Source: Methylobacterium nodulans ORS 2060
GTDB lineage: Bacteria; Pseudomonadota; Alphaproteobacteria; Rhizobiales; Beijerinckiaceae
Assembly: GCF_000022085.1 (NCBI RefSeq)
Contig: NC_011894.1
Span: 2,817,501-2,881,500, forward strand
Reading direction: 5' to 3'
Length of the DNA stretch: 64,000 bases
The notes beneath the pieces were generated by a model. It searched no databases. It saw only the letters and a program-made list of their open reading frames with translations, and had not been told where the DNA came from. A program made the position numbers and the translations under genes. Within the stretch, counting starts at the first letter, position 1. Every line of letters starts with the position of its first letter. This document shows positions 9,420 to 17,700 of this stretch, one piece after another.

Positions 9420-10451
9420 TCAGACAAGGTCAGCATTGATCGTGCTCTTGCGCTCCAGCCAGGCTGGGATCGGCAGGTTCTTGGAACGCAGAAAATCAGG
9501 ATTGAAAAGCTTCGATTGGTAGCGCGTGCCGTAGTCGCACAATACGGTCACGATGGTATGTCCTGGCCCCAATTGCCGTGCCAGTCGGATTGCGCCCGCG
9601 ACGTTGATGCCTGACGAGCCGCCCAGACACAAGCCTTCATATTCCAAGAGATCGAAGATGATCGGCACCGCCTCCTCATCCTGGATCTGATAAGCGACAT
9701 CGATCGGCGCACCTTCCAGATTCTTGGTGATGCGGCCCTGGCCAATGCCCTCCGTAATGGAGGAGCCGGTCGCCCTCAGCTCGCCGGTCGTGTAGTAGCT
9801 GTAGAGTGCGGCACCCATTGGATCCGCGAGCGCAATCACGATATCCGAATTTCGCTCCTTCAGCGCCATCCCGACGCCGGCCAGCGTGCCACCCGTGCCC
9901 ACGGCGCAGACGAACCCATCCACGCGTCCCTGCGTCTGCTCCCAGATCTCCGGCCCGGTGAAGGCGACGTGACCGTCACGGTTCGCGACATTGTCGAATT
10001 GGTTGGCCCAGATTGCCCCATTCGGCTCCTCGCCGGCCAGACGCTCGGCCAAGCGGCCGGAGACCTTCACATAGTTGTTGGGATTGGCGTAGGGCACCGC
10101 CGGAACCTCGATGAGCTCGGCGCCGCACAGGCGCAGCATGTCCTTCTTCTCCTGGGTCTGCGTGTCCGGGATCACGATCACGGTGCGGTAGCCGAGCACG
10201 TTGCCCACGAGCGCGAGACCGATGCCGGTATTGCCGGCCGTGCCCTCGACGATCACGCCGCCGGGCCGCAGCAGGCCCCTCTTCTCCGCGTCCCGGATGA
10301 TGTACAGGGCCGCCCGGTCCTTAACGGACTGGCCCGGGTTCATGAACTCGGCCTTACCCAGAATGGTGCATCCGGTGGCCTCAGATGCCCGGCGCAAGCG
10401 GATGAGCGGCGTATTGCCGATCGCCTCGATGATACTGTCGCGGATGTCCAT
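9420..10451 (-). CDS. cysK: Cysteine synthase A-like PLP enzyme
   Basis: This 343-aa protein belongs to the O-acetylserine sulfhydrylase family, which makes cysteine from O-acetylserine and sulfide using PLP. The PLP lysine is K44 in NPGQSVKDRA. The substrate loop reads EGTAGNTGIGLA where classical CysK has TSGNTG, and the phosphate-binding loop is AVGTGGTLAG. An extra C-terminal stretch (SKLFNPDFLRSKNLPIPAW) is typical of a subfamily related to cystathionine-beta-synthase-like and fungal forms. It lies downstream of a persulfide-dioxygenase-like gene (69 bp) and a peroxiredoxin, all on the minus strand, so a role in sulfide removal or reverse cysteine metabolism is plausible. The exact substrate is not certain. 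Confidence 0.82.
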   Translation of the reverse strand: MDIRDSIIEAIGNTPLIRLRRASEATGCTILGKAEFMNPGQSVKDRAALYIIRDAEKRGLLRPGGVIVEGTAGNTGIGLALVGNVLGYRTVIVIPDTQTQEKKDMLRLCGAELIEVPAVPYANPNNYVKVSGRLAERLAGEEPNGAIWANQFDNVANRDGHVAFTGPEIWEQTQGRVDGFVCAVGTGGTLAGVGMALKERNSDIVIALADPMGAALYSYYTTGELRATGSSITEGIGQGRITKNLEGAPIDVAYQIQDEEAVPIIFDLLEYEGLCLGGSSGINVAGAIRLARQLGPGHTIVTVLCDYGTRYQSKLFNPDFLRSKNLPIPAWLERKSTINADLV

Positions 10452-10520
10452 GGCACCTAACCCTATCCCGGAACTTGCGCTCTTGAATTGCTCATACCGC
10501 GAGCGCCCTTTGTGGTCATT

Positions 10521-11444
10521 CTAATCCCACTGCGCCATCGCGAAGGCGCCGAGCGGTATCTTGAGATAGCGGCGGCCGTTGCTTTCGGGCGTGGGCAGCT
10601 GGCCACCCGCGATATTCAGCTGCAGGGCATGCAGGATCAGCTTCGGCAAAGGAAGCGCGGCATCTCGCGCTTGGCGAAGCGCTACAAAATCCTTCTCTGT
10701 TGGGGCGCACTGCAGATGAACGTTGCGGGCTCGCTGCTCGGCAACCGTGCTCTCCCAGGCCGGAGCCCTCCCGTTGGGCATGTAATCATGCCCTGTGAAT
10801 AGCCGCGTATCGTCGGGGAGAGCCAGGATCCGCTCGATGCTTCGCCAGAGCTGATGCGCGTCGCCGCCTGGGAAGTCACATCGCGCCGTGCCGAAATCGG
10901 GCATCAGCAGGGTATCGTGGATGAACGCAGCATCGCCGATCACGTAGGCCACCGAGGCCAGCGTGTGCCCTGGCGAGAAGAGCACCTCCGCCTCCAAGCC
11001 TCCGATCGCGAAGCGATCGCCATCAGCAAACAAGCGGTCCCATTGAGAACCGTCTGCGCGAAACGTGTCTGGCAGGTTGTAGATGGTCTTCCAGAGCGCC
11101 TGAACCTCGACGATCCGCTCACCGATTCCGGTGGGTGCCCCTGTTCTCTCGCGCAGATAACAGGCTGCGCTGACATGGTCGGCATGCGGGTGGGTGTCGA
11201 GGATCCACGCCACGTGCAGTTGCCGTTCGGCAATGTCGTGCAGGAGCGCGTCGGCGGATTCCGTGGCGATCGACCCGGACTTTTCGTCGTAGTCGAGGAC
11301 CGGGTCGATGATGGCGCATTCACGAGAGGCGGGATCGGCAACGATGTACTGGACGCTGCATGTTCGCCTCTCGAAGAAGGCGGTGACCACTGGCTCGCAT
11401 CTCATCGTGCAAGGCGACCGACGGGTCGGAGCCGAACTGCGCAT
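10521..11444 (-). CDS. Persulfide dioxygenase (ETHE1)-like MBL-fold protein
   Basis: This 307-aa metallo-beta-lactamase-fold protein probably oxidises glutathione persulfide to sulfite with a single iron. Metal ligands are visible in THPHADH (H85, H87, D89, H90), then in SPGHTLASV and FTGHDY. The YLRERTGAP segment after the first motif is typical of the ETHE1/Blh branch. The start at 11444 has GAGGGA upstream; homology to the family begins only at a second ATG at 11405, so a 294-aa form is possible. It sits between a peroxiredoxin gene and a cysteine-synthase-like gene, which supports a sulfide/persulfide detoxification operon. Confidence 0.8.
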   Translation of the reverse strand: MRSSAPTRRSPCTMRCEPVVTAFFERRTCSVQYIVADPASRECAIIDPVLDYDEKSGSIATESADALLHDIAERQLHVAWILDTHPHADHVSAACYLRERTGAPTGIGERIVEVQALWKTIYNLPDTFRADGSQWDRLFADGDRFAIGGLEAEVLFSPGHTLASVAYVIGDAAFIHDTLLMPDFGTARCDFPGGDAHQLWRSIERILALPDDTRLFTGHDYMPNGRAPAWESTVAEQRARNVHLQCAPTEKDFVALRQARDAALPLPKLILHALQLNIAGGQLPTPESNGRRYLKIPLGAFAMAQWD

Positions 11445-11581
11445 ACGTCCCTCTTGATGCCAAGGGTAGCGGAGGAGCTTCCAGCCGCGGCGAAGGGCAT
11501 GACCGGCACGCCTCGTGCGAGCGACGCGTGCCGTCCGCGGTCCGGCAAACAATGAGGCGGCAGCGAGCAACCCGAGGCTTG

Positions 11582-12244
11582 CTAAGCTGCCGGATGCGGC
11601 ACGATGCGGATGTAAGGCTTTGGCGCCTTCCAGCCCTGCGGGTAGATCCGGCGCGCCTCCTCGTCCGATACCGACCCTGCAATGATGACGTCCTCGCCCT
11701 GCTGCCAGTTCACAGGCGTCGCAACCCTGTGCTGGGCCGTCAGCTGCAGGGAGTCGATCACACGGAGCACCTCATCGAAGTTGCGGCCCGTCGTCATGGG
11801 GTAGACGAGGATGAGCTTGATCTTCTTGTCAGGCCCGATGACGAATACGTTCCGGACCGTCTGGTTGTCGGCCGGACTGCGCCCCTCGGAGGTGCCGCTC
11901 GTGCCTGCCGGCAGCATCCCGTAGAGTTTCGAGACCTGCAGGTCGGAATCCCCGATCATCGGGTAGTTCGGCGAGAAGCCCTGGGTCTCCTCGATATCAG
12001 CAACCCACCTGGCGTGGCTTTCGACGGGGTCGACGCTCAGCCCGATGATCTTTACGTTTCGCTTGTCGAATTCGGGTTTTATCTTGGCCATATAGCCAAG
12101 TTCAGTCGTACAGACCGGAGTGAAGTCTTTTGGATGCGAGAACAATACACACCATGACTGACCAATCCAGTCATGAAATCGAATTCGTCCGGCGGTGGTC
12201 TCGGCTTCGAAGTCGGGCGCTGTATCACCGATCTGAAGAGCCAT
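11582..12244 (-). CDS. 1-Cys peroxiredoxin (Prx6 type)
   Basis: This 220-aa thiol peroxidase reduces peroxides in the cytoplasm. The peroxidatic cysteine is C45 in FTPVCTTELG, and the protein has the long C-terminal dimerisation domain of the Prx6/1-Cys class (PVNWQQGEDVIIAGSVSDEEA). No resolving cysteine is apparent at the usual 2-Cys position. It is the first gene of a minus-strand group followed by the persulfide-dioxygenase-like and cysteine-synthase-like genes, with 137 bp to the next. The upstream region contains the 107-bp structured repeat at 12312-12418. Confidence 0.9.
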   Translation of the reverse strand: MALQIGDTAPDFEAETTAGRIRFHDWIGQSWCVLFSHPKDFTPVCTTELGYMAKIKPEFDKRNVKIIGLSVDPVESHARWVADIEETQGFSPNYPMIGDSDLQVSKLYGMLPAGTSGTSEGRSPADNQTVRNVFVIGPDKKIKLILVYPMTTGRNFDEVLRVIDSLQLTAQHRVATPVNWQQGEDVIIAGSVSDEEARRIYPQGWKAPKPYIRIVPHPAA

Positions 12245-12311
12245 GAACGCCTCCCATTGCAGCGCGTTCGCTTTGCCCCGGATTTCAAGTTAGCTGAACT
12301 TCGTGGACCTG

Positions 12312-12418
12312 CCTAGAGCGCTCCCCGCCAAGCTGGAGGCCGGTTCGGCGCAAGGGAGCGCATGAAATCAAGACCTTAGAGCCGTGATCCGACCCAACCG
12401 GAGCGGGCACGGCTCTCG
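12312..12418 (+). repeat. 107-bp structured repeat, copy A (inverted relative to copy B)
   Basis: This stretch, starting CTAGAGCGCTCCCCGCC and ending GCACGGCTCTCG, matches the reverse complement of 15022-15128 over its full length with roughly 80% identity. It contains GCCGGTTCGGCGCAAG and a closing hairpin whose nine-base arms are AGAGCCGTG and CACGGCTCT. The two copies bracket the gene at 13176-14975. Confidence 0.75.
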
Positions 12419-13175
12419 TCCGCGCCTCGTGGATGCTCCCATGCATGCGCGCATCTCGATGCCGAGAGAAGCTTGGCTAAGAGAATCTTGGCCAAGGGCA
12501 TTTCGAAGGGCAGTCTGGGGAGAAGCAATTCGCCAATTTCTTCAGAGCGGCATCCGAGCGGGCCGAAACGGTGCGTGGGCCCCGGGCAGACTGCGCCGCC
12601 TTCGGACCCGTGCAGCTCGGTTCTCTCCGGCGACGGGGCGGCCGGTCTCGCTCGCGGCCGCGACCTCGTTCAGGCTGCCAGTGAGCAATCGCGCGTTATT
12701 GGCGGCCAGCACTTCGCGGCGGATCGGTTTGCGTATCGGCTGTCGCGACACAGCAACGGGCGGATTACGACAGGGTCGGGCTGCTCCATCTGGACCACAG
12801 CCAAGTCACATGATCCGTGAGCACACATCCCCGCGCTCCTGATCGATCCTGCCGCAGGACGACTGAACCTGCCCCGTCGCGGCCCAAAATCTCTCACAGC
12901 TCTGCGTTGGAAGCACACCAGATGCGCATCCTGATGTTTTCATGATCTATCGACGGCCATCAGCATGATGGCCCGGGCGAAAGAAAGACGTGGCCTGAGC
13001 TGGTCTGACGAGCCAAGAGGGTAGATCTGTGAAGCAACCCATGGCAAGCTCTTCTCAATGAGAGCGGCGCCTTTCGCGCCCGTTGCCGGCTCGCCCTTGA
13101 GTCGACGCACCTGCCCAGCATCTTTGGGCCGTGTCCGTCGTGCCCCGACCCAAGAGCCCGACCGAAGAGACCGCC
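12419..13175. other. Long intergenic region without a convincing gene
   Basis: About 750 bases between the repeat and the next gene hold only arginine-rich frames with no family resemblance. A minus-strand reading around 12600-12760 (KPIRREVLAANNARLLTGSL) could be a gene remnant, but no start, stop pair or motif supports it. The regulatory region of the 599-aa gene downstream must lie at its right end. Confidence 0.4.
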
Positions 13176-14975
13176 ATGTCTGCACCGCATCCGCGGCCGG
13201 CCACGCCATGGGCGACGCCCACAGCCTCTTACCTCGGCAATCTCGCTCGCGCTGCCTACCGGACCTTCCGCACGCCGAAGACCGGACCGACCCTCTATGA
13301 TCTCTGCGACCCAATTCTGAAGGGGACAAGACCCGGCAACGCGCATCTGCGTCTGTTCTACAAGGTTGCGCTTGCGAATCCCCTGCTGCGGCCTCTCCTC
13401 GGTCGCGCAGGTCTGCCGACGCTCCGCGACGAGGCGCACTTCCGCGCGTTGCAGCAAGCCCTTCTGGCTGCGCGCGACCACGCCGCGCCGGACTGGCGCG
13501 CGGTCGGTGCTCCCCTGGCGGCGCTCCTTGACGAGCAGGCTCACGCTCGTCACGCGCCGCTGCCCAACCGAATGTCGGCAGACCCGCTCCCGCCAGGGCA
13601 CCTCGAGACGCTGATCCGCCGCTGCGCCGGCCATCTCCTGGGCTCCTACCGCCGGAACGGTTTCATTCCAGCCTACGGAGCCTTCAACCTCATCGGCGAC
13701 CCGGATTTCCGCGGCCGCGATCTTCTTGTCGCCCTCGATGGGCTGCAGGCGCGCACCTATAAGAACTCCACCCTCCTCTTCAATCTGGCGCGGGTGTTCG
13801 TCCTGGCCAATCCGTCCGTGGCGGCGCTCATCGGCCCGCCCTGGCGTGGCCGTGCCGAGCCGCTGAGGGGACCGGTCCAGATCCGGCATCGCTCCGCCTA
13901 TTACGATGCGTTCTTCTGTGAGGCGCTGCTCGACTTCCTGGGGAGCGGCCTCGCAAGCCGGACCGAGGCTGAGCAGGCCCGATGCGCGATCGACGAGATG
14001 ATCCGCTTCTGCCTGATCGCGAGTTGCGAGCAGGTGCCGGACCCTCGCGGCAGCGGTTCCTATCGTGTCGTCACGGCACTCGCGCCCTACCCGCATGCGC
14101 GGCAGAGCCGCTTCTTCCACACCGTGACGAAAGTCCATCTCGGCTTTGGTGTCTTCGTGCCCGATGGCGACACGACCGCCTGCGCCGTCTCCGCCGCGAC
14201 GCAGGCGGACTCGGATGAGCCCCTGCTGGCGCAGCCGCTGATCGATCTCTTTGCCGGGTATCAGGTCGGCAGCGATGGCTGCGCCCCACCCGGCGTGGCG
14301 ATCAATGGCGGGATCGATTACGAGGGGGGCGTTCTGACCTGGATCGAGAATGCGTCCGGCGAGCTGCCGTATGGCAATGACCTCGACCCGACGTTGAACC
14401 TTGACGTTCTGGAAGCCGTCTTCCGCAACCATGCGCGCTGGCGCATCGCGGAGCATCCCGAGCGCCTGGCCTGCACCCGCAGGATCGTGCGGTTCCAGCG
14501 CCGGCTGGCGGAGACGGGAGCTTTTGCCGATTCGCGCTCGCACCTCTATTATCTGCCGGAGGTGTACTGCGCCTACTTTGCTCGCCTGTACGCCACGTGG
14601 ATGCGGCTCCCGTCTGCGACGAGGCAAGCGGTTGATCCGGAGGGCAGCTTCGACCTCATCCGGGCTCGCGTCCTGTCTTACGTCCGGGACGAGCTGATGG
14701 CAGCCGAGATGAATCCCTTCGATGCTGCGATGGCCCTGCTGGCGCTCGCCAAGCTCGGAGCGGAGCCCGCGAGCTTCGCACCGGCTCTGAGGGTGATTGC
14801 AGAAGGATTCGGCGAGGGCCCGAGAGGCGCGCCCTACTGCGCCTATGAGTGGAACAAGATGAAGACGCCAACCCGAATCATCGTCGGTGGCCCGGAGGTG
14901 ACCTCGGCCTTCGTGCTCTCCGCGGCGGTTCATGCGCGCAACGCCTCGGCCGCGTCGGACAGCGGTGACTGCTGA
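13176..14975 (+). CDS. Unrecognised 599-aa protein, possibly alpha/alpha-barrel (terpene-cyclase-like)
   Basis: I do not recognise this protein. It has no signal peptide or membrane segment and is rich in helices with repeated hydrophobic positions. NDLDPTLNLDVLEAV near the middle and AALxLLALAKLG-like helices near the C-terminus resemble the inner-helix motifs of squalene-cyclase/prenyltransferase-type alpha/alpha barrels, but the DxDD and DDxxD motifs are absent. The last 40 residues contain YEWNKMKTPTRIIVGGPEVT. The ATG at 13176 was chosen over a GTG at 13131 because GAAGAG lies just upstream. The gene stands alone and is flanked on both sides by inverted copies of a 107-bp repeat, the right one forming a terminator-like hairpin. 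Confidence 0.75.
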   Translation: MSAPHPRPATPWATPTASYLGNLARAAYRTFRTPKTGPTLYDLCDPILKGTRPGNAHLRLFYKVALANPLLRPLLGRAGLPTLRDEAHFRALQQALLAARDHAAPDWRAVGAPLAALLDEQAHARHAPLPNRMSADPLPPGHLETLIRRCAGHLLGSYRRNGFIPAYGAFNLIGDPDFRGRDLLVALDGLQARTYKNSTLLFNLARVFVLANPSVAALIGPPWRGRAEPLRGPVQIRHRSAYYDAFFCEALLDFLGSGLASRTEAEQARCAIDEMIRFCLIASCEQVPDPRGSGSYRVVTALAPYPHARQSRFFHTVTKVHLGFGVFVPDGDTTACAVSAATQADSDEPLLAQPLIDLFAGYQVGSDGCAPPGVAINGGIDYEGGVLTWIENASGELPYGNDLDPTLNLDVLEAVFRNHARWRIAEHPERLACTRRIVRFQRRLAETGAFADSRSHLYYLPEVYCAYFARLYATWMRLPSATRQAVDPEGSFDLIRARVLSYVRDELMAAEMNPFDAAMALLALAKLGAEPASFAPALRVIAEGFGEGPRGAPYCAYEWNKMKTPTRIIVGGPEVTSAFVLSAAVHARNASAASDSGDC

Positions 14976-15021
14976 GCCCGCGGTGGTGCAGGCGGCCTGG
15001 GAACCGGAATACAGTCCGCGA

Positions 15022-15128
15022 CGAGAGCCGTGCCCGTTTCCGTCGAAACGGTCACGGCTCTTCAGTCTTTGATTTGTCGCGCTGCCTTGCGCCGAACCGG
15101 CACCCACTTCGGCGGGGAGCGCTCTAGC
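15022..15128 (-). repeat. 107-bp structured repeat, copy B
   Basis: On the minus strand this reads like copy A at 12312-12418. The outer stem AGAGCCGTG/CACGGCTCT is identical. The inner stem differs in sequence from copy A but still pairs (CCGTTTC with GAAACGG), so the structure appears conserved more than the sequence. It lies just after the 599-aa gene. Confidence 0.75.
15024..15061 (+). terminator. Strong hairpin after the 599-aa gene
   Basis: The 38-base stretch folds into a stem of about 16 pairs (AGAGCCGTG, then CCGTTTC, pairing with GAAACGG, then CACGGCTCT). It is followed by TTCAGTCTTTGATTT, which is only moderately T-rich. It may end transcription of the upstream gene, but it is also part of the repeat and may have another role. 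Confidence 0.45.
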
Positions 15129-15260
15129 GGGGCGTGCCTCACCGCGGGCCGGAGCAATCACCTTCCGCCACCCGCACCGACCTCCAGCGGCTGGCGCAGA
15201 CCGACCGCCGTGATCCGGCGATGCCCGTCAGCTGATCCGCGCGCGGGAGCGTCCCCGGTC

Positions 15261-16052
15261 CTACTTCGCCGCTCCGGCCGGGAGCGGCTCCATCCCGCTC
15301 TCCCGGATGGCGCCGGCCGCGTCGGGCGAGGCCAGGAAGCCGATCAGGGCGGAGGCGGCCTCCGGCGCACGGCTGCCCTCGACCCGCCCGGCCGAGAACT
15401 CGGTGTAGAGTTGCACCTCCGCGGGGAGCAGACCGACGATCTCGATCCCCGGGACCGGCTTGAGTTCGCTGAGCTGCTGGAATCCGACTTCCGCCTCTCC
15501 GCGCGCGACCACCGCGCCGACCGGCTCGGCCGGAATCATCCGCGCCTTGGCCTTCACTGCGTCGGCGATGCCGAGGCGCCGGAACAGCTCGGTCTCAATG
15601 TAAACGCCGCTCGCGCTGTCCGAATAGGCGATGGACTTCGCCGCGAGCAGGGTCCGGCGCAGCCCGTCGATGGAGGAGATGTCCGGCTTCGGCGCGCCCG
15701 CGCGCACCGCGAGGGCGATGCCGGAGCGCGCAAGCGCGGTGCGGCTGTCGGCGCTCACCTTGCCCTGCCGGATCAGGTCGTCGAGGGCGTAGCCCACCAT
15801 GATCACGACGTCGATCGGCTCCCCCCGGGCGAGCCGGGCCGGCACGGCCTGCGGAGTCTGGCCCATCGAGGGGCCCCACTCCGTCACGAGGCCGTGTCCG
15901 GTGCGGCGCTCGAACTCGGGCGCGAGGGCGCGGTAGGCGGCGGCGAACCCGCCCGAGCTGACCACCCGCACCTCGGCGGCCGGGGCAGCGGCGGATGCGA
16001 GGATCGCTGCCGCGAAGGCGAGGACGCGGGATAGGAAGAAGCGACGGATCAC
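15261..16052 (-). CDS. Periplasmic solute-binding protein (ModA-like fold)
   Basis: This 263-aa protein is a type 2 periplasmic binding protein. The N-terminus is a signal peptide (FFLSRVLAFAAAILASAAAPAAE) with an Ala-rich cleavage site. The fold is that of molybdate/sulfate-type binding proteins, with SSGGFAAAYRALAPEFER at the start and SASGVYIETELFRRLG in the second lobe. The GTG at 16052 was chosen because GGAG lies six bases upstream; an in-frame ATG at 16064 is an alternative. It is the last gene of a minus-strand group containing a citrate-type symporter and an ATP-citrate-lyase-like enzyme. No ABC permease is nearby, so it may deliver ligand to the sensor kinase or symporter. The ligand is unknown. 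Confidence 0.75.
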   Translation of the reverse strand: MIRRFFLSRVLAFAAAILASAAAPAAEVRVVSSGGFAAAYRALAPEFERRTGHGLVTEWGPSMGQTPQAVPARLARGEPIDVVIMVGYALDDLIRQGKVSADSRTALARSGIALAVRAGAPKPDISSIDGLRRTLLAAKSIAYSDSASGVYIETELFRRLGIADAVKAKARMIPAEPVGAVVARGEAEVGFQQLSELKPVPGIEIVGLLPAEVQLYTEFSAGRVEGSRAPEAASALIGFLASPDAAGAIRESGMEPLPAGAAK

Positions 16053-16169
16053 GACATTCTCCATGAGGACCGGGGGTCGCCCACACATCCGGGGCGCCGG
16101 ATGGTGGCCTCGTCAAGGTCGCGGCCGGCGCGTCGGGCGACGCGCCGGCCGCGGTGCCGCAAGCAACGC

Positions 16170-17483
16170 TCAGACGGCCGCCGGGCCTTCGGCGAGGCCG
16201 AACCGGGCGGAACTGCGCTCCCGATAGACGAGGAGCGTCGCGACGAGGCCGCAGGCACCCGCGAAGGCGAGCCAGAAGGCGGGCGCAGCGCGGTTGCCCG
16301 TCTCCTCGATGAGCCAAGTCGAGATCAGCGGCGTGAAGCCGCCGAACAGCGCGGTGGCGAGCGAATAGGCGAGCGAGAAGCCGGCGGTGCGCACATGGGC
16401 GGGCACGATCTCGGTGAGCGCCACCACCATCGCTCCGTTGTAGCTCCCGTACAGGAACGACAGCCACAGCAACACGATCAGCATGTTGGCAAAGGAGGTG
16501 TTCGCCACGAGCCAGGCCAGCGCCGGATAGGCGGTGAGCAGGGTGAGTGCGGAGAACACCAGCAGGATGGGCTTGCGGCCGATCTTGTCGGAGAGCGCGC
16601 CCATCACGGGCAGCCAGAAGAAGTTCGACACCGCGACACAGAAGGTGACGATCAGGCTGTCGGTGGCCGAGAGCTTCAGCACGGACTTGCCGAAGGTCGG
16701 GGTATAGACCGTGATCGTGTAGAACGAGACCGTGGTCATCACCACGAGGAGCATGCCGAGCAGCACGATCCGCCAGTTGCGGCCGAGTGAAGCGAAGATC
16801 TCGCCCACCGACGGGCGGTGCTTGCGGTGCAGGAACTCCTGCGTCTCCTCCAGCGAGCGGCGGATGTAGAACAGGAACGGCACGATCAGGCAGCCGATGA
16901 AGAACGGCACCCGCCAGCCCCAGGAGCCCACGGCCTCCGGCGTGAGAGCTTGGCTGAGGCCGTAGCCGATCGCAGCCGAGGCCATGATGGCGACCTGCTG
17001 GCTGCCGGACTGCCAGGCGACGTAGAAGCCCTTGCGGCCGGGGGTGGCCATCTCGGCGAGATAGACCGACACGCCGCCGAGTTCGACGCCGGCCGAGAAG
17101 CCCTGCAGCAGGCGCCCCACCAGGACGAGGAACGGCGCGAACAGACCGATGGTCTCGTAGGAGGGCACGAAGGCGATCAGGATGGTGCCCGCCGCCATGA
17201 TGGTGAGGGTGACGATGAGGCCCCTGCGCCGTCCGATCCGGTCGACATAGGCGCCGAGGAAGATCGCCCCGAGGGGCCGCATCAGGAAGCCGGCCCCGAA
17301 GGTCACGAAGGTGAGCATCAGGGAGGCGTATTCGTTGCCGGCCGGGAAGAACGCCCGGGAGATGTAGGTGGCGTAGAAGCCGAACAGGAAGAAGTCGAAC
17401 ATCTCCAGGAAGTTGCCGCTCGTCACGCGCAGCACGGTGGCGGCTTTCGAACGGGGTCGCGGGTCGGCGGTGTCGTCAGTCAT
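16170..17483 (-). CDS. MHS-family MFS symporter, citrate/tricarballylate:H+ type
   Basis: This 437-aa membrane protein has the 12-helix major facilitator fold. DRIGRRRGL after helix 2 and [10 protein letters not shown] in the second half are the two MFS loop motifs, and the opening [19 protein letters not shown] is characteristic of the metabolite:H+ symporter branch that includes CitA and TcuC. The start at 17483 has GGGAGGA nine bases upstream. It lies 217 bp downstream of the ATP-citrate-lyase-like large subunit gene on the same strand, so uptake of citrate or a related tricarboxylate followed by CoA-dependent cleavage is a natural reading. The precise substrate is inferred. Confidence 0.85.
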   Translation of the reverse strand: MTDDTADPRPRSKAATVLRVTSGNFLEMFDFFLFGFYATYISRAFFPAGNEYASLMLTFVTFGAGFLMRPLGAIFLGAYVDRIGRRRGLIVTLTIMAAGTILIAFVPSYETIGLFAPFLVLVGRLLQGFSAGVELGGVSVYLAEMATPGRKGFYVAWQSGSQQVAIMASAAIGYGLSQALTPEAVGSWGWRVPFFIGCLIVPFLFYIRRSLEETQEFLHRKHRPSVGEIFASLGRNWRIVLLGMLLVVMTTVSFYTITVYTPTFGKSVLKLSATDSLIVTFCVAVSNFFWLPVMGALSDKIGRKPILLVFSALTLLTAYPALAWLVANTSFANMLIVLLWLSFLYGSYNGAMVVALTEIVPAHVRTAGFSLAYSLATALFGGFTPLISTWLIEETGNRAAPAFWLAFAGACGLVATLLVYRERSSARFGLAEGPAAV

Positions 17484-17700
17484 GATGTCCTCCCAGGGTG
17501 TTGATCCGCCCGACCGGAGGCGAACGGAGTGGTGGGCGGGGCTTGCCGTTGCGGCGGCCCGCGCCGAGGGGCCGCGATCCTGCGGCCTCTTTCGCATCGT
17601 CAGGGGGTGACCCGCTTCGCGTGCGGCGCCCCTGCTCCCGGCAGGGAGCGGGGATGACGCACCGAAGGGGATGGGTTGCTCCGAACCCGCGGCCCGGCTC

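Noticed and set aside
12960-15161. A 733-codon minus-strand frame across the 599-aa gene
   Set aside because: It crosses the terminator hairpin and repeat copy B, has a shadow-like composition and no ribosome site. The plus-strand gene has a cleaner composition, though its family is unknown.
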